The notes: generated from the sequence alone by a model not told the origin. A DNA stretch of 64,000 bases from Neoarius graeffei (GCF_027579695.1 NC_083572.1:18824421-18888420); one strand, 5' to 3'. Shown: positions 9,470 through 21,108, numbered from the stretch's first letter. A program made the numbers and translations.

Positions 9470-11290
9470 GTCTTATCTGCAGGTAAACTCTGAGATTGCC
9501 TTCAGTTAATTACAGCCAATCGTCACCTCTTCAGCATGTTTTATAAAAACAATAGCTAATTTCCGAGATTGTTAAATCAATTTGCAGAACATTGTCATTA
9601 CCCCTAGGCTGTATTTAGTAGGGTGATTATGACTGATTAAAAAAGGCACTTTAATGACCTTTTAATTAGCTTGAATCATGCATCATCAAATTATCATTTC
9701 ATGTAAAGATCAATTAGCCCGTAGGAGAGGTAATACAAGCAGATTAATTAATTGAACCCAGCTTTATTAATATGGATAGGTTTGTCTAGGGATATGTTTG
9801 CCTAACATTTCAGAGCAAATGCCAGAAATGATTCCGTTGACAGGGCGGGAGTGAAATGTCATATTATCATATGTTTGTCCTTGTAGAGGCTTCAAATAGC
9901 TTCTCCTCTGGACACTATTCAATAAAAAGCCTATGCACTACTGTAGTACAACACAAGTCTTACAAAACAATGCACTATGATCCAAGCAGCAGGTGTGTAT
10001 GGCTATGTGCATGCAGGTGTATGGAATCACTGGCCTTTCACGGGCACCTGAGGGTGTCCATCAGTCACTGCACCGATAACATGGCAACGTTTGGGTGTCG
10101 CTGTGACAGGAAATCGATACTGGCCCTGTTCGCTCTGACTGTTTAGCAGTCAAGACAGGGCTCGGTGCAGAGTGTGGGTCTCTATTAGTCAATGAGGCAA
10201 CACATAGACACCATCTCCTAATAGGAGCATAGTGCATGAAACTAGCAAGGCAGATAAGCACAGAATTAGAAATCCATTGCAAATATCTGCCTTGTCCTTC
10301 TGCTTAGGTCTTGAGTCTCTTGGAAACAGCAAATGCTAAGATCTTGCTTAAATTCTGCCTTTGTCACAAACACTAAGGTAAAATAAGGATCTTTTTTTAG
10401 ACCGTCTGCCCAGTTAAGCGTACTGTTCTGCCGAGAAGATCATATTCACACGAAACCTCTAACGTTCCCAAAATTGCTGACAACATGATACCATTTTCAA
10501 ATGTCACACGATGCTGCGAAGCAGGCTGAGAGCACTGTAAAGCTTTTGCTGACAATTTAGACCAAGATTGCACAAAAAAAAGCATCCTCAGTGCACATCT
10601 TCCTGCTATCCTTCCATTTCTCACTCCCACCTCTACACTCTCCATCATACCATCCTTCTTATGAAAGATAGCAACAAGCAGGGTATATCACACCACACCG
10701 ACTCTCCATTTTGAAAAATGGCACGACAACAGCAGTTATCAAGTTTTATAGAGCTATGAATAGAAGCAAACATATTTTCATAGTGTTAATATACCAAATT
10801 CTGTTGCCATGACCCTCACATCATTTTTTTTCCTCCTTGTGTGGCTTAGGATTTAGAATAAATGCTTGTGCGCTTGCCTCTACAGCCAGAGTCGAGGTAT
10901 TGAAGTGGACAAGTACTAAGCTGCACAAACATTGCCTCTAAGGTCCTATTTGTGTGTCTGAACCCAGTGTCAAACTCATTACTGTGGAGGATGGCAGGTT
11001 CACCTGGAGCCTGAAACCAAAGAAACGCTCAGCCGTGTTGAGAGGAATTCACTGATCTGGAATCAGTCCCAGTGCATGCATGTGTTATTCCCCACAGAGG
11101 AATAATGATCGGGTCAATCACGGGCTGATCAACAAACTCAGGCTCAGGTAGTGTTCACTTAACACACAATGAAGAACCTGGTTAACTGTGGATATACATG
11201 TATATGTTCCAGAACAACTTAAGTGTCGACACAGTTTTAAATGGTGGAGGAGGGGAAGGATTTGTGTGTTTCAAGGATTTGCATTGGCAT
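9470..11290. other. No gene seen; AT-rich block with homeodomain-like sites
   Basis: No convincing coding region. The part 9600-9790 is unusually rich in TTAATTA/ATTAATTAATT and TGATTAA motifs, which resemble homeodomain binding sites. Such composition is seen in conserved non-coding elements but also by chance in AT-rich DNA. Confidence 0.35.
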
Positions 11291-11296
11291 GCCCTA

Positions 11297-11590
11297 CTCT
11301 GTGTAGTGGTTAGCACTGTTGCCTCACAGCAAGTAGATTCTGGGTTCAAGCCCAGTGGCCAACAGGGGCCTTTCTGTGCAGTTTGCATGTTCTCCCTGTG
11401 TCTACGTGGGTTTCCTCCGGGTGCTCCAATTTCCCCTTTAATTGGTGGCTCTAAATTGACCATAGGTGTGAATATGAGTGTGAATGATTGTTTGTCTCTA
11501 TGTGTCAGCCCTGCGATAACCTGGCGACTAGGCTCCAGCTTGCCCGCAACCATGCACAGGATAAGTGGCTACGGGTAATGGATGGAGGAG
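11297..11590 (+). repeat. tRNA-related SINE
   Basis: The head has GTGTAGTGGTTAGCACTG (A-box-like) and GATTCTGGGTTCAAGCCC (B-box-like). The body follows (GTTTGCATGTTCTCC, GGTGCTCC, CTAAATTGACC, GCCCTGCGATAACCTGGCGA) and then the tail GGATAAGTGGCTACGGGTAATGGATGG. An internal deletion removes the GTCCAAAGACATGCAGG block seen in other copies. Confidence 0.75.
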
Positions 11591-11858
11591 GGTGAAACTG
11601 TCATGTATAACTAGTTATTTATGCTGAATATGAATTTGACTTCTTCCCTGTACTAAGTCAGGTTCTGAATGGACCATGTTTTAACTGGAAGAAGCTGTAG
11701 CCAAAAAGCTGCCAGTACCTGTCATGGCAGGAACCCAAGCACAAGCTGGTGGACACCAGTGATTATGGAAGCCGTCAAGATGAAGTTGAAGCTCTCCTTC
11801 TGAGTATTGCTTATGGACAGCTCTCATGATTCAGCAAAAGGTACAAAACCCAGCCTTA

Positions 11859-12549
11859 GGCTACGTTTACACTAGACCGTATCTGTCTCGTTTTCTTCGC
11901 GGACGCACTGTCCGTTTACATTAACCCCCCTGAAAAAGCGGGGAAACGGGAATCCGCCAGCGTCCACGTATTCAATCTAGATCGTATCAGCTCCGGTGCT
12001 GTGTAAACATTGAGAATACGCGAATACGCTGTGCTGAGCTCTAGCTGGCGTCTCATTGGACAACGTCACTGTGACATCCACCTTCCTGATTCGCTGGCGT
12101 TGGTCATGTGACGCGACTGCTGAAAAACGGCGCAGACTTCCGCCTTGTATCACCTTTCATTAAAGAGTATAAAAGTATGAAAATACTGCAAATACTGATG
12201 CAAATACTGCCCATTGTGTAGTTATGATTGTCTTTAGGCTTGCCATCCTTCCACTTGCAAGTAGTAAGTGATATGCACTGGGATCTCACACACAGCGGCT
12301 CAGTCCCGAATCGTGGCTTGTTCACTTCACTCGCGCGCTGTGTGAGCTGCGCAGGGCCGGAGTGCTCACCCTCCAGAGGGCACTCGCTGTTCAGGGCGGA
12401 GTGATTTGGAGCGCAGGATGCCTGCGGAGCCGAGCGTATCCGCGTATTGGTGTTGCTGTGTGCACGGCTAACGGTTTTAGTGTCAACGCGAATCGTTTTA
12501 AGAACGTTAATCTGATGATCCGCTGATTCGACGTAATGTAAACGTAGCC
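11859..12549. mobile_element. Harbinger-type MITE with TTA duplication
   Basis: The ends are GGCTACGTTTACACTA and the inverted TAATGTAAACGTAGCC. TTA is duplicated at 11856-11858 and 12550-12552. A TWA 3-bp target and GG-starting TIRs fit PIF/Harbinger. The 691-bp body is G+C-rich in parts. The open frame on the minus strand inside it shows no domain. Confidence 0.75.
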
Positions 12550-12976
12550 TTAGATACACCCTGGATGGCATGCTAGTCCATCACAAAGCACTCAGCACAC
12601 ATATTCACACACTCATTCAAACCAAGGGGCAATTTGGCTGGAGAACCCTTAGGAAATCCATGCAGATACTATGACAATATGGAAAACTCCACATAGGTAT
12701 TGATACAACCTCAAGATTGTACAGGGGACACTTAGTGGCAGTGATTTAAACATTTACAGTGGTGCTTGAAAGTTTGTGAACCCTTTAGAATTTTCTATTT
12801 TTCTGCATAAATATGACCTAAAACATCATCAGATTTTCACATAAGTCTAAAAAGTAGATAAAGAGAACCCAGTTAAACAAATGAGACAAAAATATTATAC
12901 TTGGTCATTTATTTATTGAGGAAAATGATCCAATACTACATATCTGTGAGTGGCAAAAGTATGTGAACCTTTGCTT

Positions 12977-14728
12977 TCAGTATCTGGTGTGACCCCCTTG
13001 TGCAGCAATAACTGCAACTAAACGTTTGCGGTAACTGTTGATCAGTCCTGCACACCGGCTTGGAGGAATTTTAGCCCATTCCTCCGTACAGAACAACTTC
13101 AACTCTGGGATGTTGGTGGGTTTCCTCATATGAACTGCTCGCTTCAGGTCCTTCCACAACATTTCAATTGGATTAAGGTCAGGACTTTGACTTAGCCATT
13201 CCAAAACATTAATTTTATTCTTCTTTAAAGGAACAGTCCACCGTATTTCCATAATGAAATATGCTCTTATCTGAATTGAGACAAGCTGCTCCGTACCTAT
13301 CCGAGCTTTGCGCGACCTCCCAGTCAGTCAGACACAGTCAGACGCGCTGTCACTCCTGTTAGCAATGTAGCTAGGCTCAGTATGGCCAACGGTATTTTTT
13401 GGGGCTGTAGTTAGATGCGACCAAACTCTTCCGCGTTTTTCCTGTTTACATAGGTTTATATGACCAGTGAAATGAAACAAGTTCAGTTACACAAATTGAA
13501 ACGTAGCGATTTTCTATGCTATGGAAAGTCCGCACTATAATAACAGGTGTACTAACACCTTCTGCGCGCTTCGGCAGCGCATTGATATCTGAGCTCCATA
13601 TCAATGCGCTGCCGAAGCGCGCAGAAGGTGTTAGTACGCCTGTCATTATAGTGCGGACTTTCCATAGCATAGAAAATCGCCACGTTTCAATTTGTGTAAC
13701 TGAACTTTTTTCATATCACTGGTCATATAAACCTATGTAAACAGGAAAAACGCGGAAGAGTTTGATTGCATCTAACTACAGCCCCCAAAAATACCGTTGG
13801 CCATACTGAGCCTAGCTACATTGCTAACAGGAGTGACAACACGTCTGACTGCGTCTGACTGACTGGGAGGTTGCGCAAAGCTCGGATAGGTACGGAGCAG
13901 CTCGTCTCAATTCAGATAAGAGCATATTTCATTATGGAAATACGGTGGACTGTTCCTTTAACCATTCTTTGGTAGAACGACTTGTGTGCTTAGGGTCGTT
14001 GTCTTGCTGCATGACCCACCTTCTCTTGAGATTCAGTTCATGGACAGGTGTCCTGACATTTTCCTTTAGAATTCACTGGTATAATTCAGAATTCATTGTT
14101 CCATCAATGATGGCAAGCCGTCCTGGCCCAGATGCAGCAAAACAGGCTCAAACCATGATACTACCACCACCATGTTTCACAGATGGGATAAGGTTCTTAT
14201 GCTGGAATGCAGTGTTTTCCTTTCTCCAAACATAACACTTCTCATTTAAACCAAAAAGTTCTATTTTGGTCTCATCCATCCACAAAACATTTTTTCCAAT
14301 AGCTTTCTGGCTTGTCTACATGATCGTTAGCAAACTGCAGATGAGCAGAAATGTTGTTTTTGGAGAGCAGTGGCTTTCTCCTTGCAACCCTGCCATGCAC
14401 ACCCTTGTTGTTCAGTGTTCTCCTGATGGTGGACTCATGAACATTAACATTAGCCAGTATGAGAGAGGTCTTCAGTTGCTTAGAAGTTACCCTGGGGTCC
14501 TTTGTGATCTCGCCGACTATTACACGCCTTGCTCTTGGAGTGATCTTTGTCGGTCGACCACTCCTGGAGAGGGTAACAATGGTCTTGAATTTCCTCCATT
14601 TGTACACAATCTGTCTGACTGTGGATTGGTGGAGTCCAAGCTCTTTAGAGATGGTTTTGTAACCTTTTCCAGCCTGATGAGCATCAACAACGCTTTTTCT
14701 GAGGTCCTCAGAAATCTCCTTTGTTCAT
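12977..14728 (-). pseudogene. Tc1-like transposase, split by a palindromic insertion
   Basis: The N-terminal part starts near 14728, in a frame broken by an early stop. From 14607 to 14272 the protein reads [54 protein letters not shown] and ANDHVDKPESYW. The middle third continues toward 13962. The last part (about 13226-12977) has [18 protein letters not shown], with the third catalytic Glu in PIEMLW, then EEWAKIPPSRCAGLI and GGHTRY before the stop. The 729-bp palindrome separates the middle and last parts. The element is clearly dead. Confidence 0.85.
13229..13957. mobile_element. Long palindromic (foldback) element, TTAA duplication
   Basis: Two arms of about 360 bp (13229-13588 and 13598-13957) are inverted copies with few differences, around a 9-base spacer (CTGAGCTCC). 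The ends are AGGAACAGTCCACCGTATTT and its inverse. TTAA is duplicated at 13225-13228 and 13958-13961. Mirror-image open frames on the two strands (13446-13670 and 13516-13740) are a by-product of the symmetry. TTAA targets with AGG-starting ends recall Kolobok or piggyBac-type MITEs; without a transposase this is inference. Confidence 0.85.
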
Positions 14729-15040
14729 GCTATGATACACTTCCACAAACATGTGTTGTGAAAATCAGACTTTGATAGATCCCTGTTCTTTAAATAAAAC
14801 AGGGTGCCCATTCACACCTGATTGTCATCCCACTGATTGAAAACACCTGACTCTCATTTCACCTTCAAATTAACGGCTAATCCTAAAGGTTCATATACTT
14901 TTGCCACTTACAGATATGTAATATTGGATCATTTTCCTCAATAAATAAATGACCAAGTATAATATTTTTGTCTCATTTGTTTAACTGGGTTCTCTTTATC
15001 TACTTTTAGGACTTGTGTGAAAATCTGATGATGTTTTAGG

Positions 15041-16118
15041 TAGAGGTCTGCGCGGGTCGGATTTTTCAGTCCCGCGCCCGCCCGCAAAGAATTATGATTT
15101 TCAGTCCCGCTCCCGCCCACAACAAAAATTATGATTATCAGTCCCGCTCCAGCCCGCAAATCCCGCATGATGCAGACGTTCGCGTTATTTTATCAGGAAA
15201 GTTCTTGTCTTGACACAGCGTGATGGTGCCACGCCCCCTACTTGAATGGATTTGAGCATAAATATTTACAACTCACGTTTGTTATTGTTTACCTTGTTCC
15301 TGAATTCAGCATGTAGTATCTCTAATAATAATAAGTGCTGTCAAACAATTAAAATATTTAATCGCAAATCACACATTTTTATCATATGAGAAACCATTGT
15401 AATTCTCTGATCAGCATAGAAAAGTTAATAGATTGCTTTATACCAATGTTTTTTCTTTTTTTTTTTATTGCAAAGCAGAGTTAGTAAAAAAAAAAAAAAA
15501 CGAATTGATTTACTGTTTGCGTTAGTCTACAACTTTAATCAGAGAGACATGTTACACAGTGACGGTAGGCTTGACTCAATGCTATCCCAGAAATCCTTCC
15601 TGTAATATGCAAATTTGCCCGCCTGTGATTGGACAGCCAAATTTGCATATTACAGGAAGGATTTCTGGGATAGCATTGAGTCAAGCGTACCGTCACTGTG
15701 TAACCTGTCTCTCTGATTAAAGTTGTAGACTAACGCAATAAGTAAATCAATTCACTCATGGTTCTTTTGCTGACTGAGTGAACTGCGAGTCAGGAGAATG
15801 TTTAAAGAGTTTCCTATGTTTAAGATGCTATTTCTTTGGCTATCTGATTTTCTCTGCCAATTTAGGTATCTTAAAATGTTTCTATTAATGCCAAATAAAA
15901 TATACAGCACAAATTATGTATGCTTGATATAAATTAATAATTTATAAATTTTATTTCATGCACGTTTTTAGTTAACGGGACTGCAGCTTATCACTGCTCC
16001 CACCGCGCGCGCATATGTGCACTTCCGGTCGCGCCCGCAATGAGCTTTCAAAATTTGTCCCGCGCCGCACTGCTTTGCTGAGGGTCCCGCGGGACTCCCG
16101 CGGGAGTGCAGGGCTCTA
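15041..16118. mobile_element. hAT-like non-autonomous element, copy 1
   Basis: The left end is TAGAGGTCTGCGCGGGTCGG and the right end is the inverted form of TAGAGCCCTGCACTCCCGC. An exact 8-bp duplication, GTTTTAGG, stands at 15033-15040 and 16119-16126. Near both ends are CCCGC-rich sub-terminal repeats. A 252-bp inner palindrome lies at 15502-15753. No transposase frame. A second copy is at 20070-21100. Confidence 0.85.
15502..15753. repeat. Inner inverted repeat of the hAT-like element
   Basis: The arms run from GAATTGATTTACT to AATATGCAAATTT and back, with a spacer of about 22 bases (15617-15638). The pairing includes ATCCCAGAAATCCTTCCTG. The same structure is kept in copy 2 (20491-20739), so it was part of the element before it spread. 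Confidence 0.8.
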
Positions 16119-16188
16119 GTTTTAGGTCATATTTATGCAGAAATATAGAAAATTCTAAAGGGTTCACAAACTTTCAAGCACCACTGTA

Positions 16189-16731
16189 TATTAGTGTACC
16201 TATCACTGAATGTTGTGCTTTAAAACCCAAAATGCATTGCTTTTGATGTGATCTAATATCAAAACCCAGCCTTATTTTAGGATTTGCCTGAACCTTACCC
16301 TCCGTTATGGCACTCATGTGAATGTAAGTGTAACACCCTATAGCATCTCGTTTATTTCTGTTGTTCTAAACTACGTCTTTCTCTTCAGGCCTGAGGTGCT
16401 TGTTTACTCTAACGATAGCATAATGCGTCTTGAAAGAGAGCCATTGATCAGAGTGCACTATGAAGTGTCACCACATACTGTACCTACCATGAGGCAAAGC
16501 AAGCTCTCAACCATATTCCACAACTGTTATTATTCCTGTCATTATTGTGTTTACAATCTCTTGTACAATCTGGTACAACAGGTCTGGAGCATTTTGAAGT
16601 ACAGTAACATACACCATGGTGTTTAAAAGTCTAATAAGATGCTCATTCCCAGCTTTCGCATTGCCCGGCATCTACTTTTAAAGAAGTTTGATTTAGTTAT
16701 GGAGAGAGTTGAAAGAAATACTGTATGTATC
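16189..16731. other. No recognisable feature
   Basis: Intergenic sequence up to the LTR. A 102-codon open frame at 16318-16626 shows no domain and no coding character that I can defend. Confidence 0.45.
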
Positions 16732-17017
16732 TGTGGCAGCGGGGGCATGGTTAAGCGTCGGCTGTGAACGGCAAAGAGGCAGGTTGAACCAGCAGGTAAC
16801 ATGTGATGAGGTGCATCTGTGTCAAATTACTGCCTGTATGTTAACCTGTGTCTCTTTCAGACAGTCAGGAACGAGAGATTGAGAGAGAAGCATCTCCCCA
16901 CATGTGTGTGCGTGTACATTTGTGCATTGAGTTGACACTGGAAAGTGTCATAATAAAAAGAACACACCTGAAGCCTGCTTCCAGTTCCTTTGTTCCCCCA
17001 AAGTTAGAGTTGTTACA
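16732..17017 (+). repeat. Solo LTR with 5-bp duplication
   Basis: The 286-bp segment starts TGTGGCAGCGGGGG and ends GTTGTTACA (TG...CA). It is flanked by GTATC on both sides (16727-16731 and 17018-17022). An AATAAA-like signal occurs near 16952. These features fit a retrotransposon LTR left after recombination between the two LTRs. No internal region follows. Orientation is inferred from the polyadenylation-like motif. Confidence 0.6.
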
Positions 17018-17022
17018 GTATC

Positions 17023-17551
17023 GTATTTATTATGACACTGAATAAATCAGGGATCTTAAACAGGACATTTGACACGATTGGTGAGATTACTGTTGAATGT
17101 AAAATGATTATTAGCAATGACCCAATTATTATTTACAGGTAACCTTGCTAACATGATCTTCACTATTTATGTGCATCACTCAGTATGATAAGCAAGGACA
17201 GAATGTGAACTTGATGTTATGAATCAAAGGGTGCTCCAAACACATCAGATTTCATAAGAAAAGCCTCAGTCCTGTTATTCTCTCCTAAGAAGGCTTCAAC
17301 AAATATTAAATATAGGTTTCAATATAGCCGTAAGCAGCAATGAAGGGCTCAAGCACCTCCGGTATACCAAACCTGGCATGAATCCAGCAAATTGCCAAGG
17401 AGGAGAGTGTCAAAATGTAACACGTGTCAAAATGCACAAAACCAAAAATAACTCACTTCCTGTTAAGGATGGGTAATACAATGTACATTACAATTTTGTT
17501 CATCCTGGGGCACCCCACACACCTACCAAATTTGACATGGATAGATGAAAC
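17023..17551. other. Old dispersed repeat, no gene
   Basis: The stretch 17330-17551 and its continuation after the next insertion (18826-18990) contain phrases such as CACCTCCGGTATACCAAACC and CCAAATTTCATGAGTTTTC, typical of degenerate fish interspersed repeats. The Harbinger-like copy 3 splits it. I cannot name the family. Confidence 0.35.
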
Positions 17552-17760
17552 TATTGCCGCTTTTCCACTACAAACGCGGCTGAGCCGTGCCGTGCTGAGT
17601 CGAGCTGAGTCGAGCCGAGCGGGGCTGTTGGAGTTGCATTTCGACTACAACCGCGCTGAACTGTGCTGGCTGGAAGTGGGTGGACACATTGGGTGGAGTT
17701 AGCGAAAGTGGGTGGACGTCACGTGATGTCATTAAGCAGCGCAAACAGTGACATCAGTGA

Positions 17761-18327
17761 CAGTGGTGGAACAAGTCAGAGTCGGGCCGGGGGCGGGGCA
17801 AATGACCGGGCCCTTTATTAAAGCTTATCATAACATCATTTTAGGCTACAAAATGTCCGCAACTGCGGTGTTTACCAATTTCAACACTACCGGGTGCAAC
17901 TATGTTATTTAGTACATCAAGTCCTTCAAACGAACATGTAACTCAGAAACAAAAAAACATTAGGATACTGTACATGGCTCATAATAAAACATCAATAGCC
18001 TATACTGCGCACATTATTTGAAGGGCATACGAATGAGCGCTCAGAGGTTGCAACGGTGACAGGAAGAGTCAGAAATAAAAGGAGGGCGGTGCAAACCTCA
18101 CTGAATGCACTGTGTTTACCAATTTCAACACTACGGGGTGCAACTATGTTATTTTGTACATTAAGTCCTTCAAACGAACATGTAACTCAGAAACAAAAAA
18201 ACATTAGGTGACATACTGTACATGGCTCATAATAAAACATCAATAGCCTACTGCGCGCATTATTTGAAGGGCATACGACGAGCCTTGCGCTCCGCGAACT
18301 CGTCCACGATGCTCTGTATGTCACTGA
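17761..18327. mobile_element. Internal insertion shared with copy 2, hAT-like
   Basis: It begins CAGTGGTGGAACAAGTCAG and ends GTATGTCACTGA. The flanks are ATCAGTGA (17753-17760) and TTCAGTGA (18328-18335). The internal tandem duplication of copy 2 is also present (TTTACCAATTTCAACACTAC near 17871 and 18115). The insertion therefore preceded the spread of this long form. Confidence 0.6.
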
Positions 18328-18379
18328 TTCAGTGAGCTTTTAAGCGGTAGTCTCACGACCCGGATAGTAAACAATAAAC

Positions 18380-18508
18380 ATGGAGGACATGGAGTCGTTA
18401 GTGTTGCTGGTCTTGGTGCTGTGGCTTGTTGTCACCGACAACGCGGACAGATACTGGCAAGGGCGTATAGATGAGGGGAGGCGCATAAGGCTTCAGAAAT
18501 TCTCCTAA
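18380..18508 (+). CDS. Small ORF inside Harbinger-like copy 3 (42 aa)
   Basis: Same frame as at 2387 and 6618, with substitutions in the charged half (an Asn to Asp, a Glu to Gly and an Ala to Gly). The start and stop are intact. Product unknown. Confidence 0.35.
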   Translation: MEDMESLVLLVLVLWLVVTDNADRYWQGRIDEGRRIRLQKFS

Positions 18509-18825
18509 TTCGTAATTCTCCTTCTTCCGGGTTTGCGGTGTTTACAGATCCCAGCGCGCTCGCGGGGCGTGTGTGGGCATGTGAGGACACTCCTCCTCAC
18601 CAATCAGTGCACAGGGGAGTGTCTCCTCACGCCCCCAACCTCACTCGGCACGGCTTGGCTCGCTTCAGCCCCACTCCAAAACGGTGCGAGTTTTAGGGGC
18701 TAAGCAGGGCTGAAACGAGCTGAGTCGTGCTGGTTTTTGGTAGTCGAAACGCGAGCCGTGTCGGGCTGAAGTGAGCTGAAGCGAGCTGAAGTGAGCTGAA
18801 AAAGGGTAGTGGAAAAGGGCCATAT

Positions 18826-19611
18826 ATACCAGGCAAAGGTCTCAATGACCTTTGGGGGGTGCTATGTAGTCCCCCGGACACACCTGGGGCCAAGCCTCTA
18901 TCCCAGATTAGCAGTGACTAGGACTGATGTGTGTACCAAATTTCATGAGTTTTCACCCATGAGAACTACCTGAAAAATGGCCAAGTCATGAAGAAAAATA
19001 AATAAATAAAAATAATAATAATAAATAGATTTAAGCACTGCCTAAAAGCGGAGCTCCCATCTGTTTCTGGGTTGTAGAATTTTCTTATATCATAGCCAGC
19101 CTCTTTTGTTTTATTTCTTTACCGTTATAGTTACTATACTGTTTCCTTATGTTGTACAAAACGTCAGGCGACAACAGCGACAAGTTACTCACTATTATAC
19201 TGTCCCGACTACTACTCTACTTCACACTTCACTACTCACTTCACTAGTTGCTGGGTTTCCTGTGGTGGCAGGCATGCACAGGACTGAAACCATCAGAAAA
19301 CAACTTGATGGGTTTCTTTATGTATCCACACTCTATGCCTGTGGGGCTCTGCTAAGAAGAAAAATCCTGAGGCCGTGCACCTCCAGTGCTTGGGCCCTAA
19401 ATATAAATACATAGCTTACGTATGTTTAACCAGCAAATATCTTGGTTATATTTTTATCTATGTGCATTTTTGCAGCAAGGATGCCAATAATTTTTAATTG
19501 ACTCAGTGGTGTTCTAGAGCATTTCAACAGCGCTGGCTGGTTCCAGTCATTCTATTAGACAGCCTAGTTACATTTAACACTTTTGTTCTCCAAATAATGT
19601 GATAATGTGAC
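18826..19611. other. Repeat remainder, otherwise nothing seen
   Basis: 18826-19000 continues the old repeat cut by copy 3. An AT-rich run (AAATAAATAAAAATAATAATAATAA) follows near 18998-19025. The open frame at 19106-19414 shows no domain. Confidence 0.4.
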
Positions 19612-19790
19612 AGGTTGCCAATCAATCACAGGGCTAATACAGAGACAAACAGCCATTCACACTCACATTCACACCTATGGGCAATTTAGAGTAGCCAGTT
19701 AAGCTCATCTGCATGTGTTCGGACCGTAGGAGGAAACCCACTCACGCAGGCATGAGAAGAACATGCAAACTCCACACAGATCACTGGCCA
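19612..19790 (-). repeat. tRNA-related SINE, 3' body fragment
   Basis: On the minus strand it gives GTTTGCATGTTCTTCTCATG, CCTACGGTCC, TAAATTGCCCATAGGTGTGAAT and GCCCTGTGATTGATTGGC. The tRNA-like head is missing. Confidence 0.65.
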
Positions 19791-20069
19791 TTGACCTTGT
19801 TAGAATTAACACAACTAATGTAGCAGATTGACGGGAAAATGTTGCAAATGTTTATTTCTTCTTTGCTGCTATTGCTGTCTTGTATGTTATTGTCTTGCTT
19901 GTGCCTTGTTCTACTTCCTTCCAAATAAGCTAATTGAATCTAACAGCTTGTAGGTTTGGTCCACCACCTTAACGGGTCTAAATAAAAAATATTTTGTGGG
20001 AGTTGACTATATCAAGCATCCATATCTAAGGCTTTCCAGACAGAAGCCAGATCTTACTGTGCTTGGAAC

Positions 20070-21100
20070 TAGAGGTCTGCGCGGGTCGGATTTTTCAGTC
20101 CCGCGCCCGCATTGTGCAGTCCCACTCCCGCCCGCAAAGAATTATGATTTTCAGTCCCGCCCGCCAGCCAGCCAATCCCGCATGATGCAGACGTTCGCGT
20201 TATTTCTCAGGAAAGTTCGTCTTGACACAGCATGATGGTGCCCCGCCCCCTACTTTGAATGGCTTTGAGCATAAATGTTTATAGCTCACATTTATTATTG
20301 TGTACCTTGTTCCTGAATTCAGCATGTAGTATCTCTAATAATAATAATTAGTGCTGTCAAGCAATTAAAATATTTACTTACAAATCACACATTTCTATCA
20401 CATGAAAAACCATTGTAATTCTCTGATCAGCATAAAAAAGTGAATGGGCTTGTTTTGTACCAATGTTTTTTCTCTTGAAAAAAAAAAAGAAATTGATTTA
20501 CTGCTTGCGTTAGTCTACAACTTTAATCAGAGAGACATGTTACACAGTGACGGTAAGCTTGACTCATTCTATCCCAGAAATCCTTCCTGTAATATGCAAA
20601 TTTGCCCGCCTCTGATTGGACAGCTAAATTTGCATATTACAGGAAGGATTTCTGGGATAGCATTGAGTCAAGCCTACCGTCACTGTGTAACCTGTCTCTC
20701 TGATTAAAGTTGTAGACTAACGCAGTAAGTAAATCAATTCATTCATGGTTCTATTATTAACCAGGTGTAAACTGCGAGTCATTAGAGTGATTACTGGCAA
20801 GTTTAAGATGCTATTTCTCATTTAGTTTGTCAATCTGATTTTCTCTGCAAATTTAGGTATTTTAAAATGTTTTTATTAATGCCAAATAAAATATCTATCA
20901 CAAATTATATTTGATTGACATAAATTAATAATTTATAAAAAAAAATTTTCACGCACGTTTTTAGTTAGCGGGACTGCAGCATATCACCGCTCCCACCCGC
21001 GCCGCATATGTGCACTTCCGGTCCCGCCCGCAATGAGCTTTCAAAATTTGTCCCGCGTCGCACTGCTTTGCGGCGAGTCCCGCGGGAGTGCAGGGCTCTA
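20070..21100. mobile_element. hAT-like non-autonomous element, copy 2
   Basis: Ends as in copy 1 (TAGAGGTCTGCGCGGGTCGG; inverted TAGAGCCCTGCACTCCCGC). An exact 8-bp duplication, CTTGGAAC, is at 20062-20069 and 21101-21108 and fits nTnnnnAn. It holds the same inner palindrome (20491-20739). Confidence 0.88.
20491..20739. repeat. Inner inverted repeat of hAT-like copy 2
   Basis: Arms from AATTGATTTACT to AATATGCAAATTT and back, matching 15502-15753 with few differences. The shared symmetry suggests it is a structural part of the element. Confidence 0.75.
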
Positions 21101-21108
21101 CTTGGAAC

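Larger units (their letters stand above)
12757..16186 (-). mobile_element. Tc1-like element carrying two insertions
   Basis: Both ends carry the TIR CAGTGGTGCTTGAAAGTTTG (the right end inverted). TA lies at 12755-12756 and 16187-16188. Subtracting the palindrome (13229-13957), the hAT-like element (15041-16118) and their duplications leaves about 1.6 kb, the normal size. The same family starts at 63039 in the opposite orientation. Confidence 0.9.
17555..18822 (+). mobile_element. Harbinger-like element, copy 3 (long form)
   Basis: Same ends as copies 1 and 2. The triplet TAT is duplicated at 17552-17554 and 18823-18825. It contains the 42-aa ORF (18380-18508) and the internal hAT-like insertion (17761-18327) at the same place as copy 2. 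Confidence 0.8.

Noticed and set aside
11182-11578. Open frames of 123 and 126 codons on opposite strands
   Set aside because: Both lie on the SINE at 11297-11590. The same pair of frames recurs in the SINEs at 26827, 44117 and 61082, so it is a property of the repeat.
12104-12571. 155-codon open frame on the minus strand
   Set aside because: It lies in the TTA-flanked MITE and runs across its border into flanking DNA; no domain and no coding signs.
13446-13740. Two almost identical 74-codon frames on opposite strands
   Set aside because: Mirror images caused by the palindrome at 13229-13957.
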